Part shown: piece by piece, positions 10,901 to 20,000 of the stretch
Layout of the letters: every line of letters starts with the position of its first letter
Position numbering within the stretch: the first letter of the stretch is position 1
Origin: Levilactobacillus huananensis
GTDB lineage: Bacteria > Bacillota > Bacilli > Lactobacillales > Lactobacillaceae
Reading direction: 5' to 3'
Assembly: GCF_003946145.1 (NCBI RefSeq)
Contig: NZ_RHOC01000001.1
Coordinates: forward strand, 248,001-312,000
Length of the DNA: 64,000 nucleotides
Notes under the pieces: generated by a model
The model's input: the letters and a program-made list of their open reading frames with translations, nothing else
Databases searched by the model: none
Told to the model about the DNA's origin: nothing
Made by a program: the position numbers and the translations under genes

Positions 10901-11260
10901 ATGCTGATTTCTCTTGGGGTGGATTACTCGATCTTCCTGATGCGTAAGTACCGTGAATATCTCCATGAACCGGGAGCAACCAGTGACAAGATGTTACAGG
11001 CTGCTACAGTTATTGGAACGGTGGTCATCTCCGCTGGGGTCATTCTAAGTGGGACTTTCGCTGCCCTGATGCCATCCGGTGTGATGACCCTGATTCAAAT
11101 TGCGTTAGCCGTGATCATCGGGATTATCTTGTTGGTCATCCTCTTACCAATTGTAATGCCAGCTGTTATGAAGATTACGTATCCGTACCCGTATTCTAAG
11201 ATGGGACCAACCCCGACTGATGATCAGCCGGAAGAACCCCGAACGAGAAGCGGTCACTAA
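7985..11260 (+). CDS. MMPL-family (RND superfamily) membrane transporter
   Basis: A 1,091-residue RND-superfamily exporter of the MMPL type. Each half holds a membrane helix, a large extracellular loop and a bundle of five helices; the family motifs GTDYNILLYNEFRE (about 256) and GVDYSIFLMRKYRE (about 978) carry the paired acidic residues used for proton coupling. The second extracellular loop is very large (about residues 395-910) and consists largely of S/Q/A/N-rich heptad-like sequence, probably coiled coil, as in YhgE/Pip-like proteins. GTG at 7985 is 9 bases after AGGAGG; an in-frame TTG further upstream overlaps that site. Substrate unknown: lipids, glycolipids and amphipathic drugs are known for the family. 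Transcribed with the Rrf2 regulator. Confidence 0.9.
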   Translation: MRWMNKHYIWNVIGWLAIVILAVVTIPSMSKLVAEKGQITVPSSYQSTRATNMQKQWGRSQRGTTAVVVVFNNGNSALTSEQNTQIDKTINRIKDNENKYEIRSITAASDSSTAASQLISKDKSTQLLQLNVHKSNNHSVTQIRSDITSLAKTSGVKTYVTGADVLNQDFSDATQAGVQKTEVIAAIFIFLVLWLVFRSPITPLFSLLTVAVSVITSISVVANLVDRFNFPFSNFTEVFIVIVLFGIGTDYNILLYNEFRERLGNGKDRYTATKEAIKIGGRTVLYSGLSVLIGMSVLGFANFSLYKSAVGIAVGVVVLLAVLLTLNPFFMAICGPKMFWPVKKFQGEGDSKLWHGMAKHAMIRPILTLIVTGLIFVPLALTSHGTLDYDNLVEIGDNVPAKQGFKIVQQHFSKGTAEPTTIYIQSDHKLDNEKSLLLIDRLTKQLQASDGVKTVASVTQPGGKAIKKLYVRNQMSSVTSGLAQAQQGVNKVNKGLKSANSQLSSQNVSGAVSDANKLASGARQVSDGTSQLQSAISQVSTGVNTLNSQVSSASGGRQAAQLAQLEAALPQLNAAIQELNSQIQNSSTNTSGITTSLNNIGAKATDIGSQIATVQSEMKSMPQIDAATVAQAFSQSGAPLSAKQQAVLAGVLKQQSAAQSKLQSTLTSALTNIGGDATAIGASTKSVGAQLESLQSSTGQLQTAVATLAQKSGVALPGAATALSAASSQSAQLASATGQLSGAMFSINGKMPTLVSGASQVAAGNQTMAEKLAAMSKQLMALRKGLTSATNGLTQVSGGVGTANTYLKGLQKSAASETFYIPTKQLHGSDFKPALDTYVSPNKKLTKLTVVLDDDPSSAAAMARLPKLEKVVTGTLKGTSLDKAKVAFGGNTSQTNDINDMASSDFTRTVIIMLAGIFVALMIVTHSLVQPIVIEGILLVAYSGALTIVHWLVDPVLGTNMLTWNTPFFTFVMLISLGVDYSIFLMRKYREYLHEPGATSDKMLQAATVIGTVVISAGVILSGTFAALMPSGVMTLIQIALAVIIGIILLVILLPIVMPAVMKITYPYPYSKMGPTPTDDQPEEPRTRSGH

Positions 11261-11277
11261 ATTTTAAGAATGATAAG

Positions 11278-11311
11278 AAAAAGTGCGTGGCAGTGGCCAC
11301 GCACTTTTTTT
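11278..11311 (+). terminator. Terminator after the MMPL gene
   Basis: A perfect stem, AAAAAGTGCGTGGC with its complement around an AGTG loop, is followed by a run of seven T. Confidence 0.95.
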
Positions 11312-11345
11312 GGCGTCAAGCAAACGTATGTCTTGATCTGCGGGG

Positions 11346-11374
11346 TATTCAAGAGCTAACGACTAGCTTATACT
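11346..11374 (+). promoter_or_regulatory. Possible trmK promoter
   Basis: TATACT at 11369-11374 is a good -10; TATTCA at 11346-11351 is a weak -35 at 17 bases. Confidence 0.45.
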
Positions 11375-11416
11375 AGGAGTAATGAGAATTTAAATGTGAA
11401 AGGAAGCGTTATAAAA

Positions 11417-12124
11417 ATGGATGCAGACCACTTATCAAACCGACTGGCAACCGTTGCCAGTTATGTGCCACAGGGGAGTCGATTAGCCGACATTGGCACT
11501 GACCATGCCTATCTCCCAGTGAACCTCTTAAAGCGCGGCCTGATTGTTGGCGGAGTTGCCGGTGAGGTCGTGCGTGGCCCCTTTGAGAATGCCACTCATG
11601 AGATTCAGCGTGAAGGCCTGACAGATCGGTTGACGGCCCGTTTAGCCAATGGGTTAAAGGCAATTGAGCCCACCGATCAGATTGATACAGTCGTTATCGC
11701 GGGGATGGGGGGAACTCTGATTACTCAGATTCTGACCCAAGACTTCGATCGTTTGGTCGGGGTGAAACGTCTGATCCTCCAACCTAACGTAGGTGAAATG
11801 GTGGTTCGACGCTTCCTAATGACCCATGGTTTCCAACTGATTACCGAGAAAATTTTGGCCGAAGATGGTCACACCTATGAAGTGCTGGTTGCCGATCGGG
11901 CCGATCAACCGGAAACCTATAATGATGAAGAATTGCGCTTTGGGCCATACTTGTTACAGGAACACTCGGCAATCTTCATTGCTAAATGGCAACGTGAGCT
12001 AGCCCGGACACAAGAAGTCCTCAAGCAAGTGAAACAAGCCGCGGTGGTTCCGGAGGACAAGGTCGGGCAATTGACAGCTGAGATTCAAGAGATTGAGGAG
12101 GTTTTACGTCGTGTTAGTGCGTGA
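11417..12124 (+). CDS. trmK: tRNA (adenine22-N1)-methyltransferase TrmK
   Basis: Methylates N1 of A22 in the D-loop region of some tRNAs using S-adenosylmethionine. The 235-residue product has the Rossmann SAM motif LADIGTDHAYLPV (about 23-35) and the conserved AGMGGTLI (about 94-101) characteristic of the TrmK/YqfN family, with a C-terminal helical region. ATG at 11417 is about 10 bases after AAAGGAAG; an in-frame GTG at 11396 precedes that site. The 3' end overlaps the next gene by 14 bases, the same trmK/nif3-like pairing as in Bacillus (yqfN-yqfO). Confidence 0.92.
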   Translation: MDADHLSNRLATVASYVPQGSRLADIGTDHAYLPVNLLKRGLIVGGVAGEVVRGPFENATHEIQREGLTDRLTARLANGLKAIEPTDQIDTVVIAGMGGTLITQILTQDFDRLVGVKRLILQPNVGEMVVRRFLMTHGFQLITEKILAEDGHTYEVLVADRADQPETYNDEELRFGPYLLQEHSAIFIAKWQRELARTQEVLKQVKQAAVVPEDKVGQLTAEIQEIEEVLRRVSA

Positions 12125-12917
12125 TTTAGTCGAACGCTTTGAACAATTTGCGCCTCAGACTTGGGCCGAACCGGGCGATCCCGTTGGGTTACAACTGGGG
12201 AGCTTGGATGCCCCAGTCCATAAGGTTTTAGTGACCCTCGATGTTCGACCAGAGATTGTAGCCGAAGCCATTGCCGTTAATGCTGATTTCATCTTTGCCC
12301 ACCACCCCATGATGTTTCATGCCGCTAAGAATCTTGACCTGGCCGATCCACAGAATAAAATGTATGCGACCTTGTTGCAGCATCATATCACGGTGTATGG
12401 GGCACACACGAACCTGGATAGTGCCCCCGGTGGGATGAATGACTGGTTAGCTACAGCACTAGGCTTAGCGGACACCACGGGTCTGATTCCTAGCAATGGT
12501 CGTGCCGCGACACCAGAGATTATGATGGGCCGGATCGGTAATTTACCCGAATCAACGACTGTCCAGGACTTTGCTTTTCGTTGCAAGAAAATCTTTAATA
12601 TTGCCGGGTTACGATTGATTAGCCAGACGCCCAATGCGCCCGTTAAGCGTGTCGCCGTCCTGGGCGGTAGCGGTAGTCAATTCTATCCTGAGGCCTTGGC
12701 TAAGGGTGCCGACGTGTACGTGACGGGGGACGTGTCTTACCATACCGGGCACGACATGCTGGCGCATGGTCTCAGTGTGATCGATCCTGGCCACCACATT
12801 GAGAGTATTTGTAAAGACCGATTGACCACGTTGTTTAAGCAGTGGGCTAAGGAAAATGACTGGTCAATTGCGGTTGAAACCTCTGGGTTGAATACGGATC
12901 CCTTTACTTTTCTTTAA
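12111..12917 (+). CDS. Nif3-like dinuclear metal-centre protein (YqfO family)
   Basis: A 268-residue member of the Nif3/YqfO/YbgI family, hexameric proteins with a dinuclear metal site and proposed roles as a GTP cyclohydrolase I type 2-like hydrolase or metal chaperone; function is not settled. Ligands are visible in FAHHPMMF (H64, H65), AHTNLDSAPGG (about 99-109) and the C-terminal GDVSYHTGHDML and DPGHHIES runs. The PII-like insertion that makes Bacillus YqfO about 370 residues is missing, so this is the short form. GTG at 12111 is 9 bases after GAGGAGG, which itself lies inside trmK. Confidence 0.9.
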   Translation: MLVRDLVERFEQFAPQTWAEPGDPVGLQLGSLDAPVHKVLVTLDVRPEIVAEAIAVNADFIFAHHPMMFHAAKNLDLADPQNKMYATLLQHHITVYGAHTNLDSAPGGMNDWLATALGLADTTGLIPSNGRAATPEIMMGRIGNLPESTTVQDFAFRCKKIFNIAGLRLISQTPNAPVKRVAVLGGSGSQFYPEALAKGADVYVTGDVSYHTGHDMLAHGLSVIDPGHHIESICKDRLTTLFKQWAKENDWSIAVETSGLNTDPFTFL

Positions 12918-12973
12918 TTTCAAAAACAGGTACACTTAATTTGTTGATTAACTTAACTGAGGAGTGATTTATT

Positions 12974-14215
12974 TTGGCAAAGTATGAAAATTTGATTTCC
13001 CGCTTTCTGAAGTACGTTAAGATGAATACCCGATCCAATCCGGATTCAACGACGATCCCATCTGATCCTCGTCTGACCGAATTTGCTAATGGGCTAGTTA
13101 CCGATCTCAAGGCGATTGGCTTGGAAAATGTTCACATTAATCCACAGTCAAGTTATGTTTTTGCGACGTTGCCAGCCAACACCGATAAGACTGTTCAGAA
13201 GTTAGGGCTCATTTCCCACTTTGACACGGCGGACTTTAACAGTGAGAACATTACGCCAAAGTTCGTTGAGAACTATGATGGTCAGTCAGTTATCAAGCTG
13301 GATGATGCGGGCAAATATACCCTGGATCCAGCTGTCTTTCCAAATTTGAAGAATTACAAGGGCCATACCCTGATTACTACCGATGGGAGTACCTTGTTAG
13401 GGGCCGATGATAAGTCCGGTGTTGCCGAAATTATGGCCGCTGCTGAATATTTGTTGGAACATCCAGAGATCAAGCATGGTGAAATTGAGATTGGCTTGGG
13501 ACCTGATGAAGAAATCGGAACAGGGGCTGACCACTTCGACGTCAAGGACTTTGGTGCTGACATTGCCTACACCGTCGATGGTGGGCCACTTGGTCAATTG
13601 GAATATGAAACGTTTAATGCCGCCGATGCACAGGTAGAAATTACTGGGACTAACGTGCATCCAGCTGAAGCTAAGGGTGTTATGGTTAATGCCTCGCAAG
13701 TTGCGATGGATTTCCATGCCGCTTTGCCAGTACATGACCGGCCAGAGAACACTGAGGGTCGCGAAGGCTTCTTCCACTTGTACAGCATGACCGGGACCGT
13801 AGATGCCGCACATTTGAGTTACATCATCCGTGATCACGATCGTCAAATCTTCGAAGATCGTAAGAAGCTCTTCCAAGGCGTGGCTGACCAGTTGAACAAG
13901 CAATATGGCTCGCAACGGGTTCAGGTGACTATCAAGGACCAGTACTACAACATGCGGGAGGTAATTGAAAAGGACATGACCGTTGTTGATCTGGCCAAGG
14001 AAGCTTTGGAAGATCTCGATATCAAGCCACTGATCTTCCCTGTTCGTGGGGGGACTGATGGGTCTAAGATTTCCTTCATGGGCTTGCCAACACCAAACCT
14101 TTTCGCCGGTGGGGAGAATATGCATGGACGTTTCGAGTATGTGTCTGAACAGACCATGGAACAGGCCACTGACGTGATTATCAAGATCGCCGAACTAGCT
14201 GAAAATAAGGCATAA
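12974..14215 (+). CDS. pepT: Peptidase T (tripeptide aminopeptidase)
   Basis: Cytosolic M20-family zinc aminopeptidase that releases the N-terminal residue of tripeptides, part of the lactobacillar peptide-utilisation system. The 413-residue product carries the zinc ligand motif SHFDTADF (H82, D84), GADDKSG with bridging D145, and PDEEIG with catalytic E179 and ligand E180; a lid/dimerisation domain lies between about 210 and 320. The start is TTG at 12974, 9 bases after GAGGAG; no alternative ATG fits the PepT N-terminus ([19 protein letters not shown]). It is monocistronic. Confidence 0.95.
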   Translation: MAKYENLISRFLKYVKMNTRSNPDSTTIPSDPRLTEFANGLVTDLKAIGLENVHINPQSSYVFATLPANTDKTVQKLGLISHFDTADFNSENITPKFVENYDGQSVIKLDDAGKYTLDPAVFPNLKNYKGHTLITTDGSTLLGADDKSGVAEIMAAAEYLLEHPEIKHGEIEIGLGPDEEIGTGADHFDVKDFGADIAYTVDGGPLGQLEYETFNAADAQVEITGTNVHPAEAKGVMVNASQVAMDFHAALPVHDRPENTEGREGFFHLYSMTGTVDAAHLSYIIRDHDRQIFEDRKKLFQGVADQLNKQYGSQRVQVTIKDQYYNMREVIEKDMTVVDLAKEALEDLDIKPLIFPVRGGTDGSKISFMGLPTPNLFAGGENMHGRFEYVSEQTMEQATDVIIKIAELAENKA

Positions 14216-14223
14216 ATCGATTT

Positions 14224-14240
14224 AGTCAAAATTGGTCAAA
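14224..14240 (+). promoter_or_regulatory. CtsR operator upstream of clpB
   Basis: AGTCAAA, three bases, GGTCAAA: an exact match to the CtsR tandem heptad RGTCAAANNNRGTCAAA. It lies immediately upstream of the clpB -35, so class III heat-shock repression of clpB by CtsR is strongly suggested. No CIRCE element is seen. Confidence 0.88.
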
Positions 14241-14245
14241 TTATT

Positions 14246-14273
14246 TTGAATTTGGCTGTGGATCGGTTAAAAT
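14246..14273 (+). promoter_or_regulatory. clpB promoter
   Basis: TTGAAT at 14246-14251, 16 bases, TAAAAT at 14268-14273, adjoining the CtsR operator. The implied start of transcription is near 14280. Confidence 0.7.
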
Positions 14274-14286
14274 ATGAGTGAAAATG

Positions 14287-14315
14287 GAGGTTGACCTAAG
14301 GGTTGCCTCTTTTTT
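14287..14315 (+). terminator. Terminator-like hairpin in the clpB leader
   Basis: GAGG at 14287-14290 pairs with CCTC at 14306-14309 within an imperfect longer stem followed by TTTTTT. It lies downstream of the predicted clpB promoter, so it may terminate pepT transcripts or attenuate clpB. Confidence 0.4.
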
Positions 14316-14356
14316 AGACTCGAAAAATCAGATGAAACCTTGAGGAGGGTGTTTAG

Positions 14357-16957
14357 ATGAACCCAGAAAAGATGACGCAAGCTCTTACCGATGCCTTGGC
14401 GGAGGCCCAACGAATTGCGATGACCCGTAAGCACCAGGCGGTTACGGTTGCCCACTTATTTAAATTTTTAGTTCAACCGGGGGAACTCGGTCGGCAGCTC
14501 TTCGAGGACGCCGGGGCTGATGTGACGGCTTTGGATGGCGAGTTAGACCGGGAACTTGATACTATCAGTACCGTTAGTGGCAGCGGTGTTCAATACGGTC
14601 AGGAATTTTCGCGCAATTTAACTGATCTCTTACAGAAGGCCGATAGCATTCGGGACGCCTACCATGACGATTTTATGGCAGTGGACACGGTCCTGATCGC
14701 GGTGACTCAGCTGAGTGGGGATAGCTTGACGGATTATTTAAAGCAGGTCGGAATTACCGAAAAGAAGATGCGCCAAGCCGTGGATAAACTTCGTAATGGC
14801 GAACGCGTCACGTCGAAGAATCAAGAGGACCAATATAAAGCCCTTGAGAAATACGGGATCGATCTCGTGAAGGCCATGCGTAGTGGCAAGATTGACCCGA
14901 TCATAGGGCGAGATGACGAAATTCTCTCCGTCATTCGGATCCTGTCACGAAAGACCAAGAACAATCCCGTTCTGATTGGGGAACCTGGGGTTGGGAAGAC
15001 CGCGATCGTTGAGGGCTTGGCGCAACGCATCGTTCGTGGGGATGTGCCCGATAATTTAAAGGACAAGACCATCTTCTCTCTCGACATGGGTTCTTTGATT
15101 GCTGGGGCTAAGTACCGTGGCGAATTTGAGGAACGCTTGAAGGCAGTTTTGAAAGAAGTGACCAAGAGCGACGGGCAGATTATTATGTTTATCGATGAAA
15201 TTCATAATATTGTCGGGGCTGGAAAGGCTGAAGGCAGTATGGATGCCGGTAACATTCTGAAGCCAATGTTGGCTCGTGGGGAGCTTCACCTGATTGGAGC
15301 CACCACTTTGGACGAGTATCGCCAGTATATGGAGAAGGACAAGGCTTTGGCTCGGCGGTTCCAACGTGTGGTTGTGGCTGAACCAAGTCTAGAAGATACC
15401 ATTACGATTTTACGCGGGTTGCGTGAACGGTTTGAAATTCACCATGGTGTTCGGATTCATGACAATGCTTTAATCGCAGCGGCCAAGTTATCTGATCGCT
15501 ACCTAACCGATCGATTCCTGCCAGATAAGGCCATCGATCTCGTTGACGAGGCCTCGGCTTCGATTCGAGTGGAAATGAACTCGGCCCCAACGGAATTGGA
15601 CCAGGCCCGGCGCTCATTGATGCGAATGCAAGTCGAACAGACGGCGTTGAAGCAGGAAACCGATGATGCTTCCAAGAAGCGTTTGGCGGAACTGCAAAAG
15701 GAACTCGCCGATACCAAGGAAAAGGTGGACCGACTTGGTGCCCGCTGGACCCAGGAAAAGACGGCCATCAAGGGACTTGGCGATAAGAAGCAGGAACTAG
15801 ACCGTGCTAAACGTGACTTGGCCAATGCGGAGTCTGCCTACGATTTGAACAAGGCCGCCGAACTTCAACACGGGACTATTCCCCGTTTACAAAAAGAACT
15901 AGCGGATCTGGAACAGGCTGACCAGCAGCAAGATTGGTTAGTGTCCGAATCGGTAACTGAAAATGAGATTGCAGCGGTGGTTAGCCGTATGACTGGAATC
16001 CCGGTCACCAAGTTGGTTCAGGGTGAACGGGAGAAACTGTTGAAATTGGCCGATCGGTTACACGATCGTGTCGTGGGTCAGGATCAAGCGGTGACAGCGG
16101 TGGCTGATGCTGTGTTACGGTCACGGGCCGGCCTACAAGATCCAACGAAACCCTTGGGATCATTCCTATTCTTAGGACCAACGGGGGTCGGGAAGACGGA
16201 ATTAGCCAAGGCCTTAGCCGAAAACCTCTTTGACAGTGAAGACCACATGGTTCGAATCGATATGAGTGAATATATGGAAAAGGAATCAGTTTCCCGGTTA
16301 GTCGGTGCCGCTCCCGGTTATGTGGGTTACGAACAGGGGGGCCAATTAACCGAGGCTGTTCGGCGTAATCCGTATACCATCGTTTTATTTGACGAAGTCG
16401 AGAAGGCCCATCCGGATGTCTTTAACCTGCTGCTACAGGTGTTGGATGATGGTCGCCTGACGGATAGCCAGGGACGGACCGTGGATTTTAAGAACACAAT
16501 TCTCATTATGACGTCTAACTTGGGATCGGATATTCTGCTTCAGGGAACGGATGAACAGGGACAGTTGAAGCCTGAGGCTCAAAAGCAGGTCGCCCAACTC
16601 TTACAGACCCACTTCCGACCAGAGTTCCTGAATCGAATTGATGAGACGATCATGTTTACTCCGCTGACTTTAGCGGATGTTCAACAAATCGTGGTCAAGT
16701 TGATTGGCCATCTGGCAACACGCTTGCATGAGCAGCAGCTGGATCTAACCATTACGCCGGAAGCTCAGGCTTGGATTGCTAAGAAAGGGTATCTACCGGC
16801 ATATGGAGCTCGGCCACTCCAACGGTTTATTACCACACACGTGGAAACGCCATTGGCTAAGGCCCTCATTAGTGGTGAGATTCCTGCCAAGAGTCTGATT
16901 ACTATTGCGGTTCAAAACGATCAATTAACGTTTACACATGTCCCATTAGAGCAGTAA
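14357..16957 (+). CDS. clpB: Disaggregase ClpB (AAA+ chaperone)
   Basis: ATP-driven hexameric disaggregase that works with DnaK to rescue aggregated proteins after heat shock. The 866-residue product has an N-terminal Clp-N double repeat (about 1-150), AAA domain 1 with Walker A GEPGVGKT (208-215), a long coiled-coil middle domain (about 410-525) that distinguishes ClpB from ClpC/ClpE, and AAA domain 2 with Walker A GPTGVGKT (607-614) and the conserved [14 protein letters not shown] loop. There is no ClpP-binding IGF loop visible, consistent with ClpB. ATG at 14357 is behind GAGGAGGG. A CtsR operator overlaps its promoter region. Confidence 0.97.
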   Translation: MNPEKMTQALTDALAEAQRIAMTRKHQAVTVAHLFKFLVQPGELGRQLFEDAGADVTALDGELDRELDTISTVSGSGVQYGQEFSRNLTDLLQKADSIRDAYHDDFMAVDTVLIAVTQLSGDSLTDYLKQVGITEKKMRQAVDKLRNGERVTSKNQEDQYKALEKYGIDLVKAMRSGKIDPIIGRDDEILSVIRILSRKTKNNPVLIGEPGVGKTAIVEGLAQRIVRGDVPDNLKDKTIFSLDMGSLIAGAKYRGEFEERLKAVLKEVTKSDGQIIMFIDEIHNIVGAGKAEGSMDAGNILKPMLARGELHLIGATTLDEYRQYMEKDKALARRFQRVVVAEPSLEDTITILRGLRERFEIHHGVRIHDNALIAAAKLSDRYLTDRFLPDKAIDLVDEASASIRVEMNSAPTELDQARRSLMRMQVEQTALKQETDDASKKRLAELQKELADTKEKVDRLGARWTQEKTAIKGLGDKKQELDRAKRDLANAESAYDLNKAAELQHGTIPRLQKELADLEQADQQQDWLVSESVTENEIAAVVSRMTGIPVTKLVQGEREKLLKLADRLHDRVVGQDQAVTAVADAVLRSRAGLQDPTKPLGSFLFLGPTGVGKTELAKALAENLFDSEDHMVRIDMSEYMEKESVSRLVGAAPGYVGYEQGGQLTEAVRRNPYTIVLFDEVEKAHPDVFNLLLQVLDDGRLTDSQGRTVDFKNTILIMTSNLGSDILLQGTDEQGQLKPEAQKQVAQLLQTHFRPEFLNRIDETIMFTPLTLADVQQIVVKLIGHLATRLHEQQLDLTITPEAQAWIAKKGYLPAYGARPLQRFITTHVETPLAKALISGEIPAKSLITIAVQNDQLTFTHVPLEQ

Positions 16958-16964
16958 GTGATTT

Positions 16965-16996
16965 AGCGGGGTCGACGGTCGTCGATTCCGCTTTTT
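16965..16996 (+). terminator. Terminator after clpB
   Basis: AGCGG followed by TCGACG pairs with CGTCGATTCCGCT, then five T residues. It is 8 bases after the clpB stop. Confidence 0.88.
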
Positions 16997-17014
16997 AGGT
17001 GGGAAATTTCAGTT

Positions 17015-17028
17015 GGAACGTACGTTCT
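17015..17028 (+). promoter_or_regulatory. LexA (DinR) box upstream of dnaE
   Basis: GGAACGTACGTTCT contains the inverted repeat GAAC-N4-GTTC and the R-N-R-Y core of the Gram-positive SOS box CGAACRNRYGTTCG; only the two outermost bases differ. It lies about 70 bases before the dnaE start. In Bacillus dnaE is reported in the LexA regulon, which supports the call. Confidence 0.6.
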
Positions 17029-17054
17029 TATACGACGGATCGGTCGCTAATTTC

Positions 17055-17063
17055 TGGTATAAT
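17055..17063 (+). promoter_or_regulatory. Extended -10 promoter of dnaE
   Basis: TGGTATAAT, an extended -10 with a perfect TATAAT hexamer at 17058-17063 and no convincing -35, 33 bases before the dnaE start. Confidence 0.65.
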
Positions 17064-17096
17064 AGCGATAAAGAATTTTTGAGAGGAGCGTCCAAC

Positions 17097-20000
17097 ATGT
17101 TTGTCCCGTTACAGGTCATCAGTACGTATAGTCTGTTGCAGAGTACCAATCGAATAAACGAATTAGTCCAAACGGCCAAGGAGCGGGGGTACACGACGCT
17201 TGCGATCACCGACAGAAATGTCATGTATGGGGTCGTGGCCTTTTACAATGCTTGTCGGCAGGCAGGTATTAAGCCAATCTTGGGACTCACACTGACGGTT
17301 CAAGTTCCCGGGAATGAATCTGGAGCCGATTTAGTGGTTTTAGCCCGTGATTTCACGGGGTATCAGCAGCTCATGCAACTGTCCACGGCTTATCAAGTGA
17401 CATCGGCACCGGTTGACCTGACCCAACAACGAGCCAATCTGACCCATTTAAAGGCTATTGTGCCATTGAATGGGGAGGCTCCCCAGCTAGTGGTCAATGG
17501 CGATCGCACGGCGGCTAGTGAGTCGTTAGACCGATTACAGCGCCTCTTTACGCCGGCCAATGTTTCACTGGGAATTAGTGCTGATCAGAGTGAGGAGACA
17601 CGATTAACTCTCCAACAACTGAGCCAAGCCGTGGGGATGCCCTTAGTTGGACTGGCTCCAGTGGAGTACTTGAATCAAGACGACCACTTTGCCGTGACGG
17701 TCCTGCGTGCTATCGACGCCGGGGCTACGATCACTGACATCCCCACCGAACAGGCTACACTAGGCACGCACTGGCTACGACCGGTTGCCGACCAACAGGC
17801 CCGTTTTGCTGCGGTCGGTTTGGAAGCCGCAGCCAGTGCGACAGTGGCCTTAGCCGAAGATTGTGACGTGACTCTGAAATTTCAACAGCCACAGTTGCCA
17901 CAATTCCCGACGCCAGACCAACAACCGTCGCAAGACTATCTGCGAGCACTTTGTGATCAAGGGTTACAGCGACGACTACAGGCTAGTGGCACCACGGATG
18001 ACCACCCATACCGTGAACGACTCGACCACGAGCTCTCGGTCATTCACCGAATGGGATTCGATGATTACTTTCTGATTGTTTGGGACATCATGAACTTCGC
18101 GCACCGAGCCCATATTCAAACGGGTCCAGGGCGGGGTTCGGCAGCGGGATCTCTGGTTGCTTATGTTTTAGCGATTACAGAGGTCGATCCCTTGGCCTAC
18201 AACCTCTTGTTCGAGCGGTTCTTAAATGAAGAACGGGCTCAAATGCCTGATATTGATTTGGATATTCCGGATGATCGGCGAGAACAGGTCTTACAGTACG
18301 TCCATGGTAAGTATGGGCATACACGAGTAGCTCAGATCATTACCTTCGGAACGCTAGCCGCCAAGGCCGCCTTACGTGATGTCGGACGAACTTTGGGGAT
18401 GGCTCCTTATCAGATGAGCGATTGGAGCGCGGCCATTCCTAATCAGTTGCACATCACATTACATGCCGCTTATGACCAGTCGCAACGATTGAAAAACTTG
18501 GTCGCGGATAGTCCTGAGAATCGATTGTTATTCGAAACGGCCTGCAAAGTCGAGGGCCTGCCGCGACATTATTCCACTCACGCTGCCGGAATCGTCTTGA
18601 GTCAGGGGCCGTTGACCGACGTCGTGCCCTTACAACCGGGAGCTGAAGACCTGTTGATGACGCAGTATCCCAAGGATACCGTCGAAGCAGTGGGGCTGTT
18701 AAAAATGGATTTGTTGGGGCTACGGAACCTGAGCATCTTGGCTAATGCCTTGGCGTTAGTTAAGCAGCAGACGGGGAAAGTTTTTGACCTCGACCAGATT
18801 GACCTCAACGATGGCAAGACCCTGACGCTCTTCGCTCAGGGGGAAACCAACGGCGTCTTTCAATTTGAATCCTCCGGGATCAAGCGGGTCCTGCGTCAGC
18901 TCAAACCGAATAGTTTTGAACTGGTAGCCGCGGTCAATGCGCTTTACCGTCCGGGGCCAATGGAAAATATTGAAACCTTTATCAATCGTAAGGATGGCAA
19001 GGAGCCCGTCAAATACGCAGCACCGGCGCTGAAACCAATTCTGGGGCCAACCTACGGCGTCTTGGTCTATCAAGAACAGGTCATGCAGGTTGCCGCAGTG
19101 ATGGGGGGCTTTAGCCTCGGGGAAGCCGATCTGCTTCGTCGGGCCATGAGTAAGAAAAAGAAGGCTACCATGGATGCGATGCAAAAGAAGTTCGTGGCCG
19201 GGGCCCAGAAGCTGGGGTACGACATTGCCACCGCACAGCAGGTCTTTGCCTACATGGATCGATTCGCTAACTATGGGTTTAACCGATCCCATGCCGTGGC
19301 TTATAGCAAGTTGGCCTTTCAATTGGCCTACCTCAAGGCCCATTACCCGGGACCGTTCTATGCGGCCTTAATGAATTCGGTGGTCAACGTACCAGACAAG
19401 ACTAAACTCTATCTGGCTGAAGCCAAACGCCACGGGGTAACCGTGTTGCCGCCAGACATCAATCATTCGGCAGCCTACTTTAGTCTTCAACAACAGGCAA
19501 TTCTCTTTGGACTAAGCTCAATCAAAGGGGTCCGCCGGGACTTCCTGCGAGCGATCTTGGCCGATCGCAAGGCGCAGGGACCATTTCGTGACTTGCACCA
19601 ATTTCTAGAGCGTATTGAGGCCAAGTATCGAAAAGAAGATCTGCTGGATGCACTGGTCTATGCTGGGGCCTTCGATCACTTCGGGTATAACCGTGCCGAG
19701 TTGATCGCTGCTTTGCCGGAATTTCTCAGCACGGTCGAACTTTCCGGGGACAATGTCGAGTTGTTCGCGGCCTTGGCACCCAAGGTGAAACGGCAACCTG
19801 ATTTTGATCTGATGACCAAGTTGCACCATGAGGAGCAGGTACTTGGTGCTTACCTGTCCGGGCATCCGGTTGAACAGTATCGCCAACTGGGGGAAAAGCG
19901 TCATGCAGTTCCTATCAGTGATCTGATAGTGGATTCGCGGGTCACAGTGATTGTCTACGTCACGAAGATTCGGACGATCCGGACGAAACGTGGGGAGCCG

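Noticed and set aside
13397-14125. 242-codon minus-strand frame opposite pepT
   Set aside because: It lies wholly within pepT, whose active-site motifs are complete; the minus-strand translation has no recognisable domain.
18756-19343. 195-codon minus-strand frame opposite dnaE
   Set aside because: Long only because of the codon pattern of dnaE; no start context or family match.
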